64,000 nucleotides of DNA from assembly GCF_035920445.1 (NCBI RefSeq), contig NZ_CP109162.1:5828001-5892000 (forward strand), written 5' to 3'. Positions 17,471 to 26,258 of the stretch are shown piece after piece (position 1 is the stretch's first letter; each line of letters begins with the position of its first letter). Position numbers and translations under genes: made by a program. The notes under the pieces were generated by a model that was given only the letters and a program-made list of their open reading frames with translations, was not told where the DNA came from and did no database searches. The DNA comes from Nocardia sp. NBC_01730 (GTDB lineage: Bacteria; Actinomycetota; Actinomycetes; Mycobacteriales; Mycobacteriaceae).

Positions 17471-18094
17471 ATGGCGATCGACCACAATCCCAGCGACGTC
17501 AACCTGCCCAAGGTGACCTTGTCGAAGGCAACACCCAGCATCAACGTCACCAAGCCTGGTGAGCAGCAGGGAACCATGCGGGTGAACCTGAACTGGTCGA
17601 GCGGATCCAAGGGATTCTTCCGCCGGTCCAAGCCCGTCGACCTGGACCTCGGCTGCTTCTACGAGCTGTCCAACGGCGCGAAGGGCGTCGTGCAGGCGAT
17701 CGGCGACAACTTCGGCGCATTGGAGGCCGAACCCTACATCCAGCTGGACGGCGACGACCGCAGCGGTTCCGTCGAAGGCGGCGAGAACATGCGCATCAAC
17801 CTCGCCCGCCCCGAGCTGTTCCGCCGCATCCTGATCTTCGCCCTCATCTACGAGGGCGTGCCGAACTGGGCCGCCGCCGATGGTGTGGTCACGCTGCACC
17901 CCACCGCGGGCCCGCGGATCGAGGTCCGCCTGGACTCTCCGGTGGCAGGCGCCCGCTCGTGTGCGATCGCGCTGCTGCAGAACCAGGGGCCCGGAATCAC
18001 CGTGTACCGGGAGATGCAGTACGTCAACGGCGCCCAGGCCGAGATCGACCAGGCGTACCGCTGGGGCATGCAGTGGCACAGCGCACGCAAGTAG
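17471..18094 (+). CDS. TerA-like tellurium resistance protein
   Basis: This 207-residue TerD-superfamily protein is of the TerA-like type. LNWSSGSKGFFRRSKPVDLD, LGCFYELSNGAKGVVQAIGD and YIQLDGDDRSGS form the acidic core, and the C-terminus (YREMQYVNGAQAEIDQAYRW) is characteristic of TerA rather than TerD. ATG 17471 follows GGGGGGATCGCGCC. It closes the plus-strand Ter group terD-terC-terA and converges on the truncated DMT exporter with only one base between their stops. Confidence 0.88.
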   Translation: MAIDHNPSDVNLPKVTLSKATPSINVTKPGEQQGTMRVNLNWSSGSKGFFRRSKPVDLDLGCFYELSNGAKGVVQAIGDNFGALEAEPYIQLDGDDRSGSVEGGENMRINLARPELFRRILIFALIYEGVPNWAAADGVVTLHPTAGPRIEVRLDSPVAGARSCAIALLQNQGPGITVYREMQYVNGAQAEIDQAYRWGMQWHSARK

Positions 18095-18095
18095 G

Positions 18096-18851
18096 TCAGC
18101 GGGCCGCGACCGCGGGCCGCCGCGCCGCGACCGAGGCGGAGGGAGCCGAGGGCTTGCGTGCGGCGAACACCAGACCGACGAGGCCGACACTCAGCCCTGT
18201 GATCGTGAGCGGCCGCAACGGCTGATCGATCAGCAGCCAGGCCAGGATCGCGGTGACCGCGGGCGTCGCGAAGAACAGCCTGCCCACCCTGGTCGCGTCC
18301 CAGCGCCGCAGCATCGCGTTCAGCAGCAGGAATGCCGCCATCGAGTTCACGAGCACCATCCAGGTGACCGATCCGGCGAACCGGCCGACGTCCGACACGT
18401 GGATCTGACCGGTCAGCCAGGCCAGCAACCCGGCGATGGGCGCGCTCACCAGCACATGCAGCGTTGTGGACGCCCGCGGATCGATCGTGGGGGTGAACCG
18501 CTTCTGGTACACCGTGCCGATGCTCAGGCCGAGCAAACCGACCACGCACAGCAGCAACCCGACCGGCGAGAGGGGGGATCGGTCGATCACCGCCAGCGCG
18601 ACCCCGATTCCGCCGATGCCGAAGCCGAACCACTGACGCGCCGTAACGGTTTCGCCGAGAACCCCGGCGAACAGCGCGATGACCACCGGGTTCAACCCCT
18701 GCACCAGCGCGATCACCGCGGCCGAGACATGATCGCTCATCGCCGTGTAGAAAGCGCCGAACTGCACGATCTGCATCAGTAGCCCGGCGACGAGCACGTG
18801 CCCTAATCGGCTGCCGCGCGGCCAGGTGGCTCGCACCGCGCAGGCGTACAC
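18096..18851 (-). pseudogene. DMT/EamA exporter lacking its N-terminal quarter
   Basis: The reading frame encodes the last ~250 residues of an EamA-type drug/metabolite exporter: about eight hydrophobic segments with ALVQGLNPVVIALFAGVLGE and the second EamA repeat FATPAVTAILAWLLIDQPL. EamA proteins are normally about 300 residues with ten helices. The first two helices and the start codon are absent, and the frame begins abruptly at ACAVRATWPRGSRLGH, exactly where the coding frame of the divergent CGNR regulator begins on the other strand. The nominal first codon is GTG at 18851, without a ribosome binding site. I infer a deletion that removed the shared divergent promoter region. Confidence 0.72.
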
Positions 18852-19369
18852 CGTGAGCTCGCACTGGACTTCGCAGGCACCGTCAAGGCCCGATCGACCA
18901 CGTTCGACGACCTGCTCGACACCCCGGTCGCGCTCGCCGGTTGGATCGTCGCCGCCGAACTGCTCGACGCCGCCCCGCGCTGCGACGCGGACACGCTCGC
19001 TCGCGCGGTGCGGCTGCGCGAGGCCGCCTACCGCATGGCGCTGGCCGCGGCGGACGACAAACCGTTTGCCGACGCGGACCGCCGGGTGGTGAACGATATG
19101 GCCGATGGCGACCTTCCTTCGGTCGCCCTGCGGGCTGACGGCACGATGACCCGAACCGGCGACGCGGGCGCCGCACTCACCGCGATCGCCCGCTCCGCGG
19201 TCGAACTGCTCGGCGGTGCGGGGCGCTGATCAAGGAGTGCGGCCGCGCCGAATGCACTCGCCTGTACCTGGACACCTCTCGCGGCGGTTCCCGCCGCTGG
19301 TGCGACATGACACTGTGCGGCAACCGCGCCAAGAGCGCCGCGTTCCGCGCCCGCCGGAGCGGACCCTAG
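18852..19369 (+). pseudogene. CGNR zinc-finger regulator, start missing and frameshifted
   Basis: From about 18855 a plus frame reads ELALDFAGTVKARSTTFDD, the start of the ABATE (stress-induced transcription regulator) domain, but there is no start codon or upstream family sequence. The frame hits TGA at 19227. Shifting by one base restores LIKECGRAECTRLYLDTSRG, SRRWCDMTLCGNRAKSAAF and a stop at 19367-19369, which is the CGNR zinc finger with its four cysteines. A single-base loss near 19224-19227 explains this. CGNR regulators are often divergent from EamA exporters, so the pair was probably one functional unit now lost. A sequencing error could mimic the frameshift but not the missing start. 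Confidence 0.75.
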
Positions 19370-20757
19370 ACCACTGGGACCAGATCGCCAGGCTCATACC
19401 GCGGCACCGGCGGCGGCGCCGGGCGATACCCGCGCGGCAGCGCCCACAGGAACACGAAGAACAGCACTACCAGCAGGCTCGCCCTGCCCCACACCCCGAA
19501 CTGGACGATGTTCTCCATCAGATCCACGGAGGTGCCTTGCCCCATCGAGTAGAAGTACCGGAACACACCGATCCCGATGGCCGCGTCGGCGACGAGATAG
19601 CTGCCGATCTGCCACCACGGCACCTCGAGCAGCACGAGGAACGGCACCAGCCACAGTGTGTACTGCGGCGAATGCACCTTGTGGAACAACAGGAATCCAC
19701 ACAGCATCGCACCGCTCACCCCGACCCAGGGGAAGACGCCGGTCGTCAGGTACCGCCGCCAACCGAGCCACATGGCCAGCGCGAACGCGGCGATCACCAG
19801 CATCGGGGAGGCGACCGACACCACCTGCTGGAATATCGCCTCACTCTGGACGTCCTGGCCGAACATCGGCCGGAGCCCCCAGTACCAAATGGAATTCGTG
19901 GTGATGTCGGCCTGACGCAGCTGCTGAAAGGTGATCGACGCGCGCCAACCTTCGTAACCTGCCAGCGCGAACGGCAGGTTCACCGCGACGACGGTGCCGG
20001 CGGCCGCCGCGGCGGCGAGCAGTGCGCCGCGGATGTCGAAATCACGATCCGACTGATCCCGATCGCGTTCGACGCCCCCGGTGAGCACATACGCCACCAG
20101 TGGCAACACGAAAATCCCCGGGTACAGCTTGAGGCAGAAGCCGAGACCGAGCAGCACCGCTGCCAGAATTCCCCTGGTGCGCAACGAGTATCGGGTCAGG
20201 ACACCCATCACGTAGACGGCCGCGACCGCCGTGCACACCACCGGGAGTTCCCAATTGTGGAAGGCGTAGAGCACCAGCGGCGGTCCCGCCGCCCACAGCA
20301 GCGCGGCGCGCCCGGCGAGCCGGGCCAGCATCCATGCGGTCAGCAGTGCGAACGGCGCGAGCAACAGCGCGGAGTGCAGCAGGAACTCGGCGTCGTTGTC
20401 CGCGCCGACCGCGCCGAGCCACATCAGCAGACCGCTGAGCACCGGATATTCCACCGCGCCTCCGACCAGCGCACCGTCGTCGGTGATGCCGCCGCCCAGA
20501 TAGGGAAAGACGTGCTCGTTGATATCGCGGCCGAGCCAGAGAAACTGGATGTCGGAATAGCAGACGTCCGAATCCTTGGCGATGTCGAAGACGATGCTGC
20601 GACCGTCCGCGTCGAACGGCGCGCCCGCACACCGGGCCTTGTTCACGTATGCCAGCGCGAGGGTCAGACCGCACAGCAGCACAACCACCGCGGCCAGCGC
20701 CGCGCTACGTCGCACGCGCCCTGCGAGCAGATCGCTGGCGGCGAGTCCGGTCGGCAT
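19366..20757 (-). CDS. GT87/DUF2029-type membrane glycosyltransferase
   Basis: This 463-residue polytopic protein begins MPTGLAASDLLAGRVRRSAA. It has about ten hydrophobic segments and a large early extracytoplasmic loop with CYSDIQFLWLGRDINEHVFPY and the EYPVLSGLLMW motif. GLGFCLKLYPGIFVLPLVA is typical of polyprenyl-phosphate-mannose-dependent alpha-mannosyltransferases (GT87). The gene lies upstream of rpsF on the opposite strand; in Mycobacterium tuberculosis a comparable membrane protein (Rv0051) precedes rpsF. Probable role: mannosylation of lipoglycans or glycolipids in the envelope. An in-frame upstream extension lacks family similarity. Confidence 0.8.
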   Translation of the reverse strand: MPTGLAASDLLAGRVRRSAALAAVVVLLCGLTLALAYVNKARCAGAPFDADGRSIVFDIAKDSDVCYSDIQFLWLGRDINEHVFPYLGGGITDDGALVGGAVEYPVLSGLLMWLGAVGADNDAEFLLHSALLLAPFALLTAWMLARLAGRAALLWAAGPPLVLYAFHNWELPVVCTAVAAVYVMGVLTRYSLRTRGILAAVLLGLGFCLKLYPGIFVLPLVAYVLTGGVERDRDQSDRDFDIRGALLAAAAAAGTVVAVNLPFALAGYEGWRASITFQQLRQADITTNSIWYWGLRPMFGQDVQSEAIFQQVVSVASPMLVIAAFALAMWLGWRRYLTTGVFPWVGVSGAMLCGFLLFHKVHSPQYTLWLVPFLVLLEVPWWQIGSYLVADAAIGIGVFRYFYSMGQGTSVDLMENIVQFGVWGRASLLVVLFFVFLWALPRGYRPAPPPVPRYEPGDLVPVV

Positions 20758-21040
20758 GCCAACCACCCTAAGCGGCACGACCAGACCATGCCGATGTTCC
20801 CCCCACCGCAACGACTGATTTCGTACGCACATGGCTAACTCGCCGAGCACCGGCTGACTCGCCCGCCACCTCACCGCCAGCCGCCGACGCCACCACCGCG
20901 GCTGCCGAGTCCGGCCTGAATACTCGGAGAGGCGGAGGAGCGAGGCGGAGCAGCGAGGCGGAGGAGTGGGGCGGAGGAGTGGGGCGTTTCGTTGCGCACC
21001 GCCCGCTCATGTAGCCTTGTCGGGTTGCTGACGCAACGAC
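20758..21040 (+). repeat. Upstream region of rpsF with dispersed repeat and 13-bp tandem repeats
   Basis: A 31-bp motif with core TTCGTACGCAC (20815-20845) and, 115 bp after its start, four 13-bp tandem units of the form AGGCGGAGGAGCG (20930-20981) occupy this non-coding stretch. Both parts recur in the same order and spacing upstream of the gene at 41303. The rpsF promoter must also lie here. No gene is evident. Confidence 0.6.
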
Positions 21041-21086
21041 CCTCCTGCCACGGACCGTCCGTGGCCGTTTCCTAGTCCACAGGAGG
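21041..21086 (+). promoter_or_regulatory. S6:S18-type leader RNA sequestering the rpsF Shine-Dalgarno
   Basis: CCTCCTG (21041-21047) pairs perfectly with CAGGAGG (21080-21086), which is the rpsF Shine-Dalgarno. Inside is a second perfect hairpin CCACGGAC/GTCCGTGG (21048-21064) followed by an asymmetric bulge starting CCG. This matches the published S6:S18 operator layout (inner hairpin, CCG-containing bulge, outer stem hiding the ribosome binding site) by which the S6-S18 complex represses its own operon. Confidence 0.75.
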
Positions 21087-21096
21087 TGATTGGTCC

Positions 21097-21384
21097 GTGC
21101 GTCATTACGAAGTGATGGTCATCCTCGATCCAAGCCTGGACGAGCGCACTGTTGGTCCGTCGCTGGACAACCTGCTCAGTGTCGTTCGCACCGATGGCGG
21201 CAAGATCGACAAGGTCGACATCTGGGGCCGCCGCAGGCTCGCCTACGAGATCGCCAAGCAGGCCGAGGGCATCTACGCCGTGGTCGATCTGACCGCCGAG
21301 CCCGCCACCGTGAGCGAGCTCGACCGGCAGCTCGGTCTCAACGAGTCGGTGCTGCGCACCAAGGTTCTGCGCCACGACAAGTAG
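21097..21384 (+). CDS. rpsF: 30S ribosomal protein S6
   Basis: This 95-residue S6 begins with [23 protein letters not shown]. It contains the conserved [20 protein letters not shown] of bS6, which binds 16S rRNA as a heterodimer with S18. AGGAGGTGATTGGTCC precedes the start. It heads the rpsF-ssb-rpsR-rplI operon. The leader structure at 21041-21086 should give autogenous translational control by S6:S18. Confidence 0.98.
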   Translation: MRHYEVMVILDPSLDERTVGPSLDNLLSVVRTDGGKIDKVDIWGRRRLAYEIAKQAEGIYAVVDLTAEPATVSELDRQLGLNESVLRTKVLRHDK

Positions 21385-21476
21385 TTCCGCAACCCTCGTT
21401 TGCGTCAGAGCCTGTGCCTAGGCTCTAGCGCAACAGCGAGACGCGAACTGCACACCGAGCAGGAGGAACCAACCAC

Positions 21477-22022
21477 ATGGCAGGCGACACGGTCATCACC
21501 GTCATCGGAAACTTGACGGCCGACCCCGAGCTTCGATTCACGCCGGCGGGACAGGCGGTGGCGAATTTCACCGTCGCGTCGACACCCCGTGTTTTCGACC
21601 GTAATTCGAACGAATGGAAAGACGGCGAAGCGCTGTTCTTGCGCTGCAATATCTGGCGCGAAGCCGCGGAGAATGTTGCCGAAAGCCTGACCAGGGGTTC
21701 CCGCGTCATCGTGAGCGGACGGCTCAAGCAGCGCTCCTACGAAACCCGCGAGGGTGAGAAGCGCACGGTCGTCGAGCTCGAGGTCGACGAGGTCGGTCCC
21801 TCGCTGCGCTATGCCACCGCGAAGGTCAACAAGGCCAGCCGTGGCGGTGGCGGCGGCGGCTTCGGGTCCGGCGGTAGTGGCGGTGGCGGTGGCGGTAACT
21901 ACGCCTCCTCCGGTGGTGGCGGTGGGCGTTCCGGCGGTGCCGAGGACGACCCTTGGGGCAGTGCGCCCGCGGCGGGCTCCTTCGGGGGCGGCAGCCGCAT
22001 GGATGACGAACCGCCGTTCTGA
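21477..22022 (+). CDS. ssb: Single-stranded DNA-binding protein
   Basis: This 181-residue SSB has an N-terminal OB fold (residues about 1-115, beginning [20 protein letters not shown], with [18 protein letters not shown] and [14 protein letters not shown]). A long Gly-rich low-complexity linker follows (about 120-170), ending in the acidic tip MDDEPPF that recruits replication and repair partners. It is encoded between rpsF and rpsR, as usual in Actinobacteria. A CGAGCAGGAGG ribosome binding site precedes ATG 21477. Confidence 0.98.
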   Translation: MAGDTVITVIGNLTADPELRFTPAGQAVANFTVASTPRVFDRNSNEWKDGEALFLRCNIWREAAENVAESLTRGSRVIVSGRLKQRSYETREGEKRTVVELEVDEVGPSLRYATAKVNKASRGGGGGGFGSGGSGGGGGGNYASSGGGGGRSGGAEDDPWGSAPAAGSFGGGSRMDDEPPF

Positions 22023-22079
22023 GAACGGACACATCGGCCCGCATGATCCGGGCCATCAATGATTACGGAGTACACGACC

Positions 22080-22331
22080 ATGCCTAAAGCGCCCGCGCGC
22101 GAAAAGGTGCTCAAGAAGAAGGCTTGCGCGTTCTGCAAAGAAAGCAAGACCGGAACCGTTTCGATCGATTACAAGGACACGACGCTGCTGCGAAAGTACG
22201 TCAGCGACCGCGGCAAGATCCGCGCCCGCCGTGTCACCGGCAACTGCGTGCAGCACCAGCGTGATATCGCGGTTGCGGTCAAGAACTCGCGTGAGGTGGC
22301 TCTGCTGCCTTACGTGTCGACGGCTCGCTGA
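22080..22331 (+). CDS. rpsR: 30S ribosomal protein S18 (zinc-type)
   Basis: This 83-residue bS18 begins [20 protein letters not shown] and ends [20 protein letters not shown] plus five residues. The CAFC pair plus the cysteine in [10 protein letters not shown] makes this a C+ (cysteine-containing, zinc-binding) form rather than the zinc-independent paralogue that Actinobacteria often keep elsewhere. ATG 22080 gives the family N-terminus; an upstream in-frame ATG at 22059 would add seven residues. S18 partners with S6 both in the ribosome and on the rpsF leader. Confidence 0.97.
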   Translation: MPKAPAREKVLKKKACAFCKESKTGTVSIDYKDTTLLRKYVSDRGKIRARRVTGNCVQHQRDIAVAVKNSREVALLPYVSTAR

Positions 22332-22348
22332 GAAAGGGAGGCACACAA

Positions 22349-22801
22349 ATGAAGTTGATTCTGACTGCTGATGTGGACAACCTCGGTGCCCCTGGCGACA
22401 CGGTGGAGGTGAAGGACGGCTACGGCCGCAACTACCTCCTGCCGCGCGGCTTGGCGATCGCGGCCAGCCGCGGCGCGCAGAAGCAGGTCGAAGGCATCCG
22501 CAGGGCGCAGGACGCCCGTCGGGTTCGCGACCTGGACCACGCCAACGAGCTGAAGCAGGCCATCGAGGGCCTGGAGTCGGTCTCGCTGACCGTGAAGACC
22601 GCGGGCACCGGCAAACTGTTCGGCTCGGTGACCCAAGCGGACGTCGCCGCGTCCATCAAGTCGGCGGGCGGCCCCGTCGTCGACAAGCGCAGTATCGATC
22701 TGCCGAAGGCGCACATCAAGACGACCGGGAAGCACGGCATCGTCGTGCACCTGCACCCGGATGTGGTGGCCAAGTTCGACCTGACGGTCACCGCCAGCTG
22801 A
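22349..22801 (+). CDS. rplI: 50S ribosomal protein L9
   Basis: This 150-residue bL9 begins [20 protein letters not shown]. It has the N-terminal rRNA-binding domain with [20 protein letters not shown], a connecting helix, and the C-terminal domain with [31 protein letters not shown] precedes ATG, 17 bp after rpsR. A hairpin terminator follows. Confidence 0.98.
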   Translation: MKLILTADVDNLGAPGDTVEVKDGYGRNYLLPRGLAIAASRGAQKQVEGIRRAQDARRVRDLDHANELKQAIEGLESVSLTVKTAGTGKLFGSVTQADVAASIKSAGGPVVDKRSIDLPKAHIKTTGKHGIVVHLHPDVVAKFDLTVTAS

Positions 22802-22820
22802 TTCAGGCTTTACGTCGAAG

Positions 22821-22852
22821 GACCACTCCCGTGCCCCCGCACAGGAGTGGTC
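22821..22852 (+). terminator. Terminator hairpin after rplI
   Basis: GACCACTCC (22821-22829) pairs with GGAGTGGTC (22844-22852), with additional GTGC/GCAC pairing inside, about 20 bp after the rplI stop and followed by TTC. It separates the ribosomal-protein operon from dnaB. Confidence 0.8.
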
Positions 22853-23429
22853 TTCAGCTGCGCGGTGATATTCCACAGCGCCAGTTAGCTGTCCGCTTGC
22901 TCACGTCAGACATTTCGCTCGGAAAATTCTCAGCGAATCGGTTGCCGTCCGCCGGACCTCCGGTTATTCGACCTGTGGATTACTGGCGAAACCAGCCGGG
23001 AGCAATGTGATACAAGTCATACTCCGCTTACGTGCTGTTCACTCAACACGCCCGGCTGTTCAACTTGGTCGACACGCCGATACTTGATTCATCCACACAT
23101 CGAGTGATGCGGAAATCCATGTCTATCTGGATGTTTATCCGCAGCGACGTGGGTTTTCCCCAAGTTGTACACAGGGGGTGCACAACACCGGGTAAACAGT
23201 CCCCAACTTATCCACAGCTATGTGCACAGCCCGGTTTGGCGGACGGCTGTCGGGTCACCTAGGTTCGTCGCATTGCCGTGTGCGAGCCGCCTCCCGACCG
23301 AAGTCAACCGGCAGGCCATGGCGGTAGCTGGAACACAGTCGACCGAGGCAAAGTGTCGGTGCCCGGGAGTACAACGAGTCATCAATAGGGCAGAACCCGG
23401 TCGTGGGGTAGAGAGGACGGTCGAGTCTG
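22853..23429. promoter_or_regulatory. Long non-coding region before dnaB with DnaA-box cluster
   Basis: No gene is evident in 577 bp. A perfect DnaA box TTATCCACA lies at 23208-23216. Near matches are TGTGGATTA at 22974-22982 (minus), TCATCCACA at 23089-23097, TTATCCGCA at 23135-23143 and TTGTACACA at 23165-23173. The region is AT-richer than its surroundings. It may be a DnaA-controlled dnaB promoter or a DnaA-titrating site. Confidence 0.65.
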
Positions 23430-26027
23430 GTGACAGCCACTGATGACCGCCGCGAGCACACGAATTTTCCGCCCGAACCCCCCGGTGAAGACTTCGGCCG
23501 CCAGCCCCCGCACGACATGGCGGCCGAGCAGTCGGTCCTCGGGGGCATGCTCTTGAGCAAAGACGCGATCGCCGATGTCGTCGAGGTGATCCGCCCCGGC
23601 GATTTCTACCGTCCGGCTCATCAAGCCGTCTACGACACCATCCTCGATCTCTACGGCCGCGGTGAACCCGCCGACCCGGTGACCGTCGCCGCGGGCCTGG
23701 ACCGCCGCGGTGAGCTCAAGCGCATCGGCGGCGCGCCCTATCTGGTCACGCTCACTCAGACCGTGCCCACCGCCGCCAACGCTGGCTACTACGCCGAGAT
23801 CGTCGCCGAGAAGGCGATCCTGCGCCGTCTGGTCGAAGCGGGCACCCGCATCGTCCAGTACGGCTACGCGGGCGCCGACGGCCAGGACATCGCCGAGGTG
23901 GTCGATCGCGCCCAGGCCGAGGTCTACGAGGTCACCGAGCGCCGCACCACCGAGGACTTCCTCCCGCTCGAGGAACTCCTGCAACCGACGATGGACGAAA
24001 TCGACTCCATCGCCAGCCGCGGCGGCATCTCCCTCGGCGTTCCCACCGGCTTCACCGAACTCGACGAAGTCACCAACGGCCTCCATCCCGGCCAGATGAT
24101 CATCGTCGCGGCGCGACCCGGCGTAGGCAAAGCGCTTGCCCTCGACACCCGGCTGCCCACGCCCACCGGCTGGACCACCCTGGGTGAAGTCCGGGTCGGC
24201 GACGAATTGCTCGATGCCGAGGGCTTTCCCACTCGTGTGGTGGCAGCTACCGATGTCATGTCCGGACGCCCCTGCTACGAAGTCGAGTTCTCCGACGGCA
24301 GCGTGCTCGTCGCGGACGAACAGCACCAATGGCTCACCGAGACCAGGTCATCCCGGCGATCGAAGCGAACCTTCGCCCAGGTGCGGACCACCGGCGAGAT
24401 CGCGAGCACGCTGCGGTGCGAGACGGCCGATCGCAGGCTCAATCACTCGGTCACCAACGCCGGCCCGCTGCAGCTGCCCGCACGCACCTTGCCGGTGCCG
24501 CCTTACACACTGGGCGCTTGGCTCGGCGACAGAACATCCGCGGCCGCACAGCTGACGTGTGCCGATCCGGAGATTGTCGCGCGCATCGAAGCTGAGGGAA
24601 TCGTCGCCGTGCCATCGCCGTCGGCGCGGTCGCGCTATCAACTCCGGTTGCCTGCCGACGAGCCGATCACCGCTCGCGAGTGCGCGGTCTGTGGAAAGGA
24701 ATTCGTTCCTTTCACGAACGAGGTCCGCACCTGTGGGCGGTCCTGCGGCGGAAAGGCGCCGTTCCGCTCCACTTCGGTCCCCGCGCCATGCTGCCCGAAT
24801 TGCGGCGGGCGGTCGATCGGTCTGCGCCTGTGCGAGAAGTGCCGAAACACCGTCGGCAGCGTGCAGGCGCGTCTCCGGACGCTCGGCGTCCTCGGGAACA
24901 AGCACATCCCCATCGACTACCTGCGGGCGTCCGAACGGCAACGTCGTGCGCTCCTGGCAGGTCTGCTGGACACCGACGGCACCGTGACGCACAGCGGCTC
25001 GGTGCAGTTCTGCGCCACCAACTCACAACTCGTTCGGGACGTGCAGGAGCTGATCGTCAGCCTCGGCTACCGCTGCCACAGCTCCACCAGAAGCGTCCGC
25101 GGTCGGTCCGAAGAATCATCCACCGCGTATACCATCACGTTCGCTACCGACGACGAGGTATTCGGCCTGCATCGAAAGGTCGTCCTGCACAAAGAGCGGC
25201 GCGCGAGCCGCAGCACTGTGCGATGGAACGCACGGTTCGTCGTGGACGTGCGCCGGGTCGACAGCGTTCCGGTACGTTGCGTCGAAGTGGACAACGCCGA
25301 CCATCTGTATTTGGCCGGAAGCTCGATGATTCCCACGCACAATTCCACGCTGGGCATGGATTTCATGCGTAGTTGCTCGATCAAGCACGGACTCGCCAGT
25401 GTCATTTTCTCGCTGGAAATGAGCCGCACCGAGATCGTCATGCGCCTGCTCTCCGCCGAAGCGAAGATCAAGCTGGGCGATATGCGCTCCGGGCGAATGA
25501 GCGACGATGACTGGACCAAACTGGCGCGGAGGATGAGCGAGATCAGCGAAGCACCACTGTTCGTGGACGATTCGCCGAACCTCACCATGATGGAGATCCG
25601 CGCGAAGGCACGGCGACTCAAGCAACGCCACGATCTGAAGCTCGTTGTGGTGGACTACCTCCAGCTGATGACCTCCGGCAAAAAGGTCGAATCCCGCCAG
25701 CAGGAAGTCTCGGACTTCTCCCGAAACCTGAAGTTGCTGGCGAAGGAGCTCGAAGTCCCGGTGGTCGCGATCAGTCAGCTGAACCGTGGTCCCGAACAGC
25801 GAACCGACAAGCGCCCCATGGTGTCCGATTTGCGCGAGTCCGGCTCGCTGGAACAAGATGCCGACATGGTCATCCTGTTGCACCGCCCCGACGCTTTCGA
25901 GCGCGATGACCCGCGTGGCGGTGAAGCCGACCTGATTCTCGGCAAGCATCGTAACGGCCCGACAGCGACGATCACCGTCGCACACCAGCTGCACCTCTCG
26001 CGGTTCGTGGATATGGCTCGCGGCTGA
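23430..26027 (+). CDS. dnaB: Replicative DNA helicase DnaB, interrupted by an intein
   Basis: This 865-codon frame starts with GTG at 23430, the start matching the extein N-terminus (TATDDRREHTNFPPEPPGED). Extein parts total 461 residues, the normal DnaB length. They comprise the N-terminal primase-interacting domain (AAEQSVLGGMLLSKDAIADV) and, after splicing, the RecA-like hexameric helicase core with a Walker A loop (GVGK joined to STLG), SLEMSRTEIVMRLLS, a Walker B VVVDYLQLM, and QLNRGPEQR. The intein occupies 24132-25343. Without splicing the ATPase site would be destroyed. It follows rplI after a terminator and a DnaA-box-rich region. A GC hairpin at 26204-26220 may terminate it. Confidence 0.97.
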   Translation: MTATDDRREHTNFPPEPPGEDFGRQPPHDMAAEQSVLGGMLLSKDAIADVVEVIRPGDFYRPAHQAVYDTILDLYGRGEPADPVTVAAGLDRRGELKRIGGAPYLVTLTQTVPTAANAGYYAEIVAEKAILRRLVEAGTRIVQYGYAGADGQDIAEVVDRAQAEVYEVTERRTTEDFLPLEELLQPTMDEIDSIASRGGISLGVPTGFTELDEVTNGLHPGQMIIVAARPGVGKALALDTRLPTPTGWTTLGEVRVGDELLDAEGFPTRVVAATDVMSGRPCYEVEFSDGSVLVADEQHQWLTETRSSRRSKRTFAQVRTTGEIASTLRCETADRRLNHSVTNAGPLQLPARTLPVPPYTLGAWLGDRTSAAAQLTCADPEIVARIEAEGIVAVPSPSARSRYQLRLPADEPITARECAVCGKEFVPFTNEVRTCGRSCGGKAPFRSTSVPAPCCPNCGGRSIGLRLCEKCRNTVGSVQARLRTLGVLGNKHIPIDYLRASERQRRALLAGLLDTDGTVTHSGSVQFCATNSQLVRDVQELIVSLGYRCHSSTRSVRGRSEESSTAYTITFATDDEVFGLHRKVVLHKERRASRSTVRWNARFVVDVRRVDSVPVRCVEVDNADHLYLAGSSMIPTHNSTLGMDFMRSCSIKHGLASVIFSLEMSRTEIVMRLLSAEAKIKLGDMRSGRMSDDDWTKLARRMSEISEAPLFVDDSPNLTMMEIRAKARRLKQRHDLKLVVVDYLQLMTSGKKVESRQQEVSDFSRNLKLLAKELEVPVVAISQLNRGPEQRTDKRPMVSDLRESGSLEQDADMVILLHRPDAFERDDPRGGEADLILGKHRNGPTATITVAHQLHLSRFVDMARG
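24132..25343 (+). mobile_element. Class 3 intein with LAGLIDADG endonuclease and cysteine-rich insert, in DnaB P-loop
   Basis: This 404-residue intein begins ALALDTRLPTPTGWTTLGEV and ends AGSSMIPTHN, followed by Ser as the +1 residue. It lacks an N-terminal Cys/Ser nucleophile (Ala1). It has instead the class 3 WCT set: Trp after the block B His (ADEQHQWL), Cys at block F position 4 (PVRCVEVDN), and Thr before the terminal His-Asn (PTHN). An endonuclease motif LAGLLDTDG lies at about residue 275-283. Between block B and the endonuclease is a cluster of four CxxC-like pairs (ECAVC, TCGRSC, CCPNC, CEKC), probably two zinc ribbons. Insertion is between Lys and Ser of the Walker A motif. Confidence 0.92.
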
Positions 26028-26203
26028 GGCTGTGATATCGATCCCACAGTGGTCGGCTTCGGCGGTCCCGATCGTCGTCCGATGAATCCGGCAGCACGCG
26101 TTGATCGGGAAATCAACAACGCGTTGTACCCCCTGATCAAGATCAACAAACAAACTGATCAGTAACATTCGACCTCCCAGCCACGAAGTCCTCGGTGACG
26201 CGT

Positions 26204-26220
26204 GGCCCTTCGGGGGGGCC
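26204..26220 (+). terminator. Probable dnaB terminator hairpin
   Basis: GGCCC and GGGGCC-type arms around a TTCG tetraloop (GGCCCTTCGGGGGGGCC) lie about 180 bp after the dnaB stop and 40 bp before the cutinase gene. This is a stable UUCG-capped hairpin. Confidence 0.55.
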
Positions 26221-26258
26221 TATCCGTCCACTTGTCGGTTATGGATAGGGATCAGGGC

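Noticed and set aside
19216..20838. 540-codon plus-strand frame
   Set aside because: Antisense shadow of the GT87-type membrane protein; Gln/His/Arg-rich translation.
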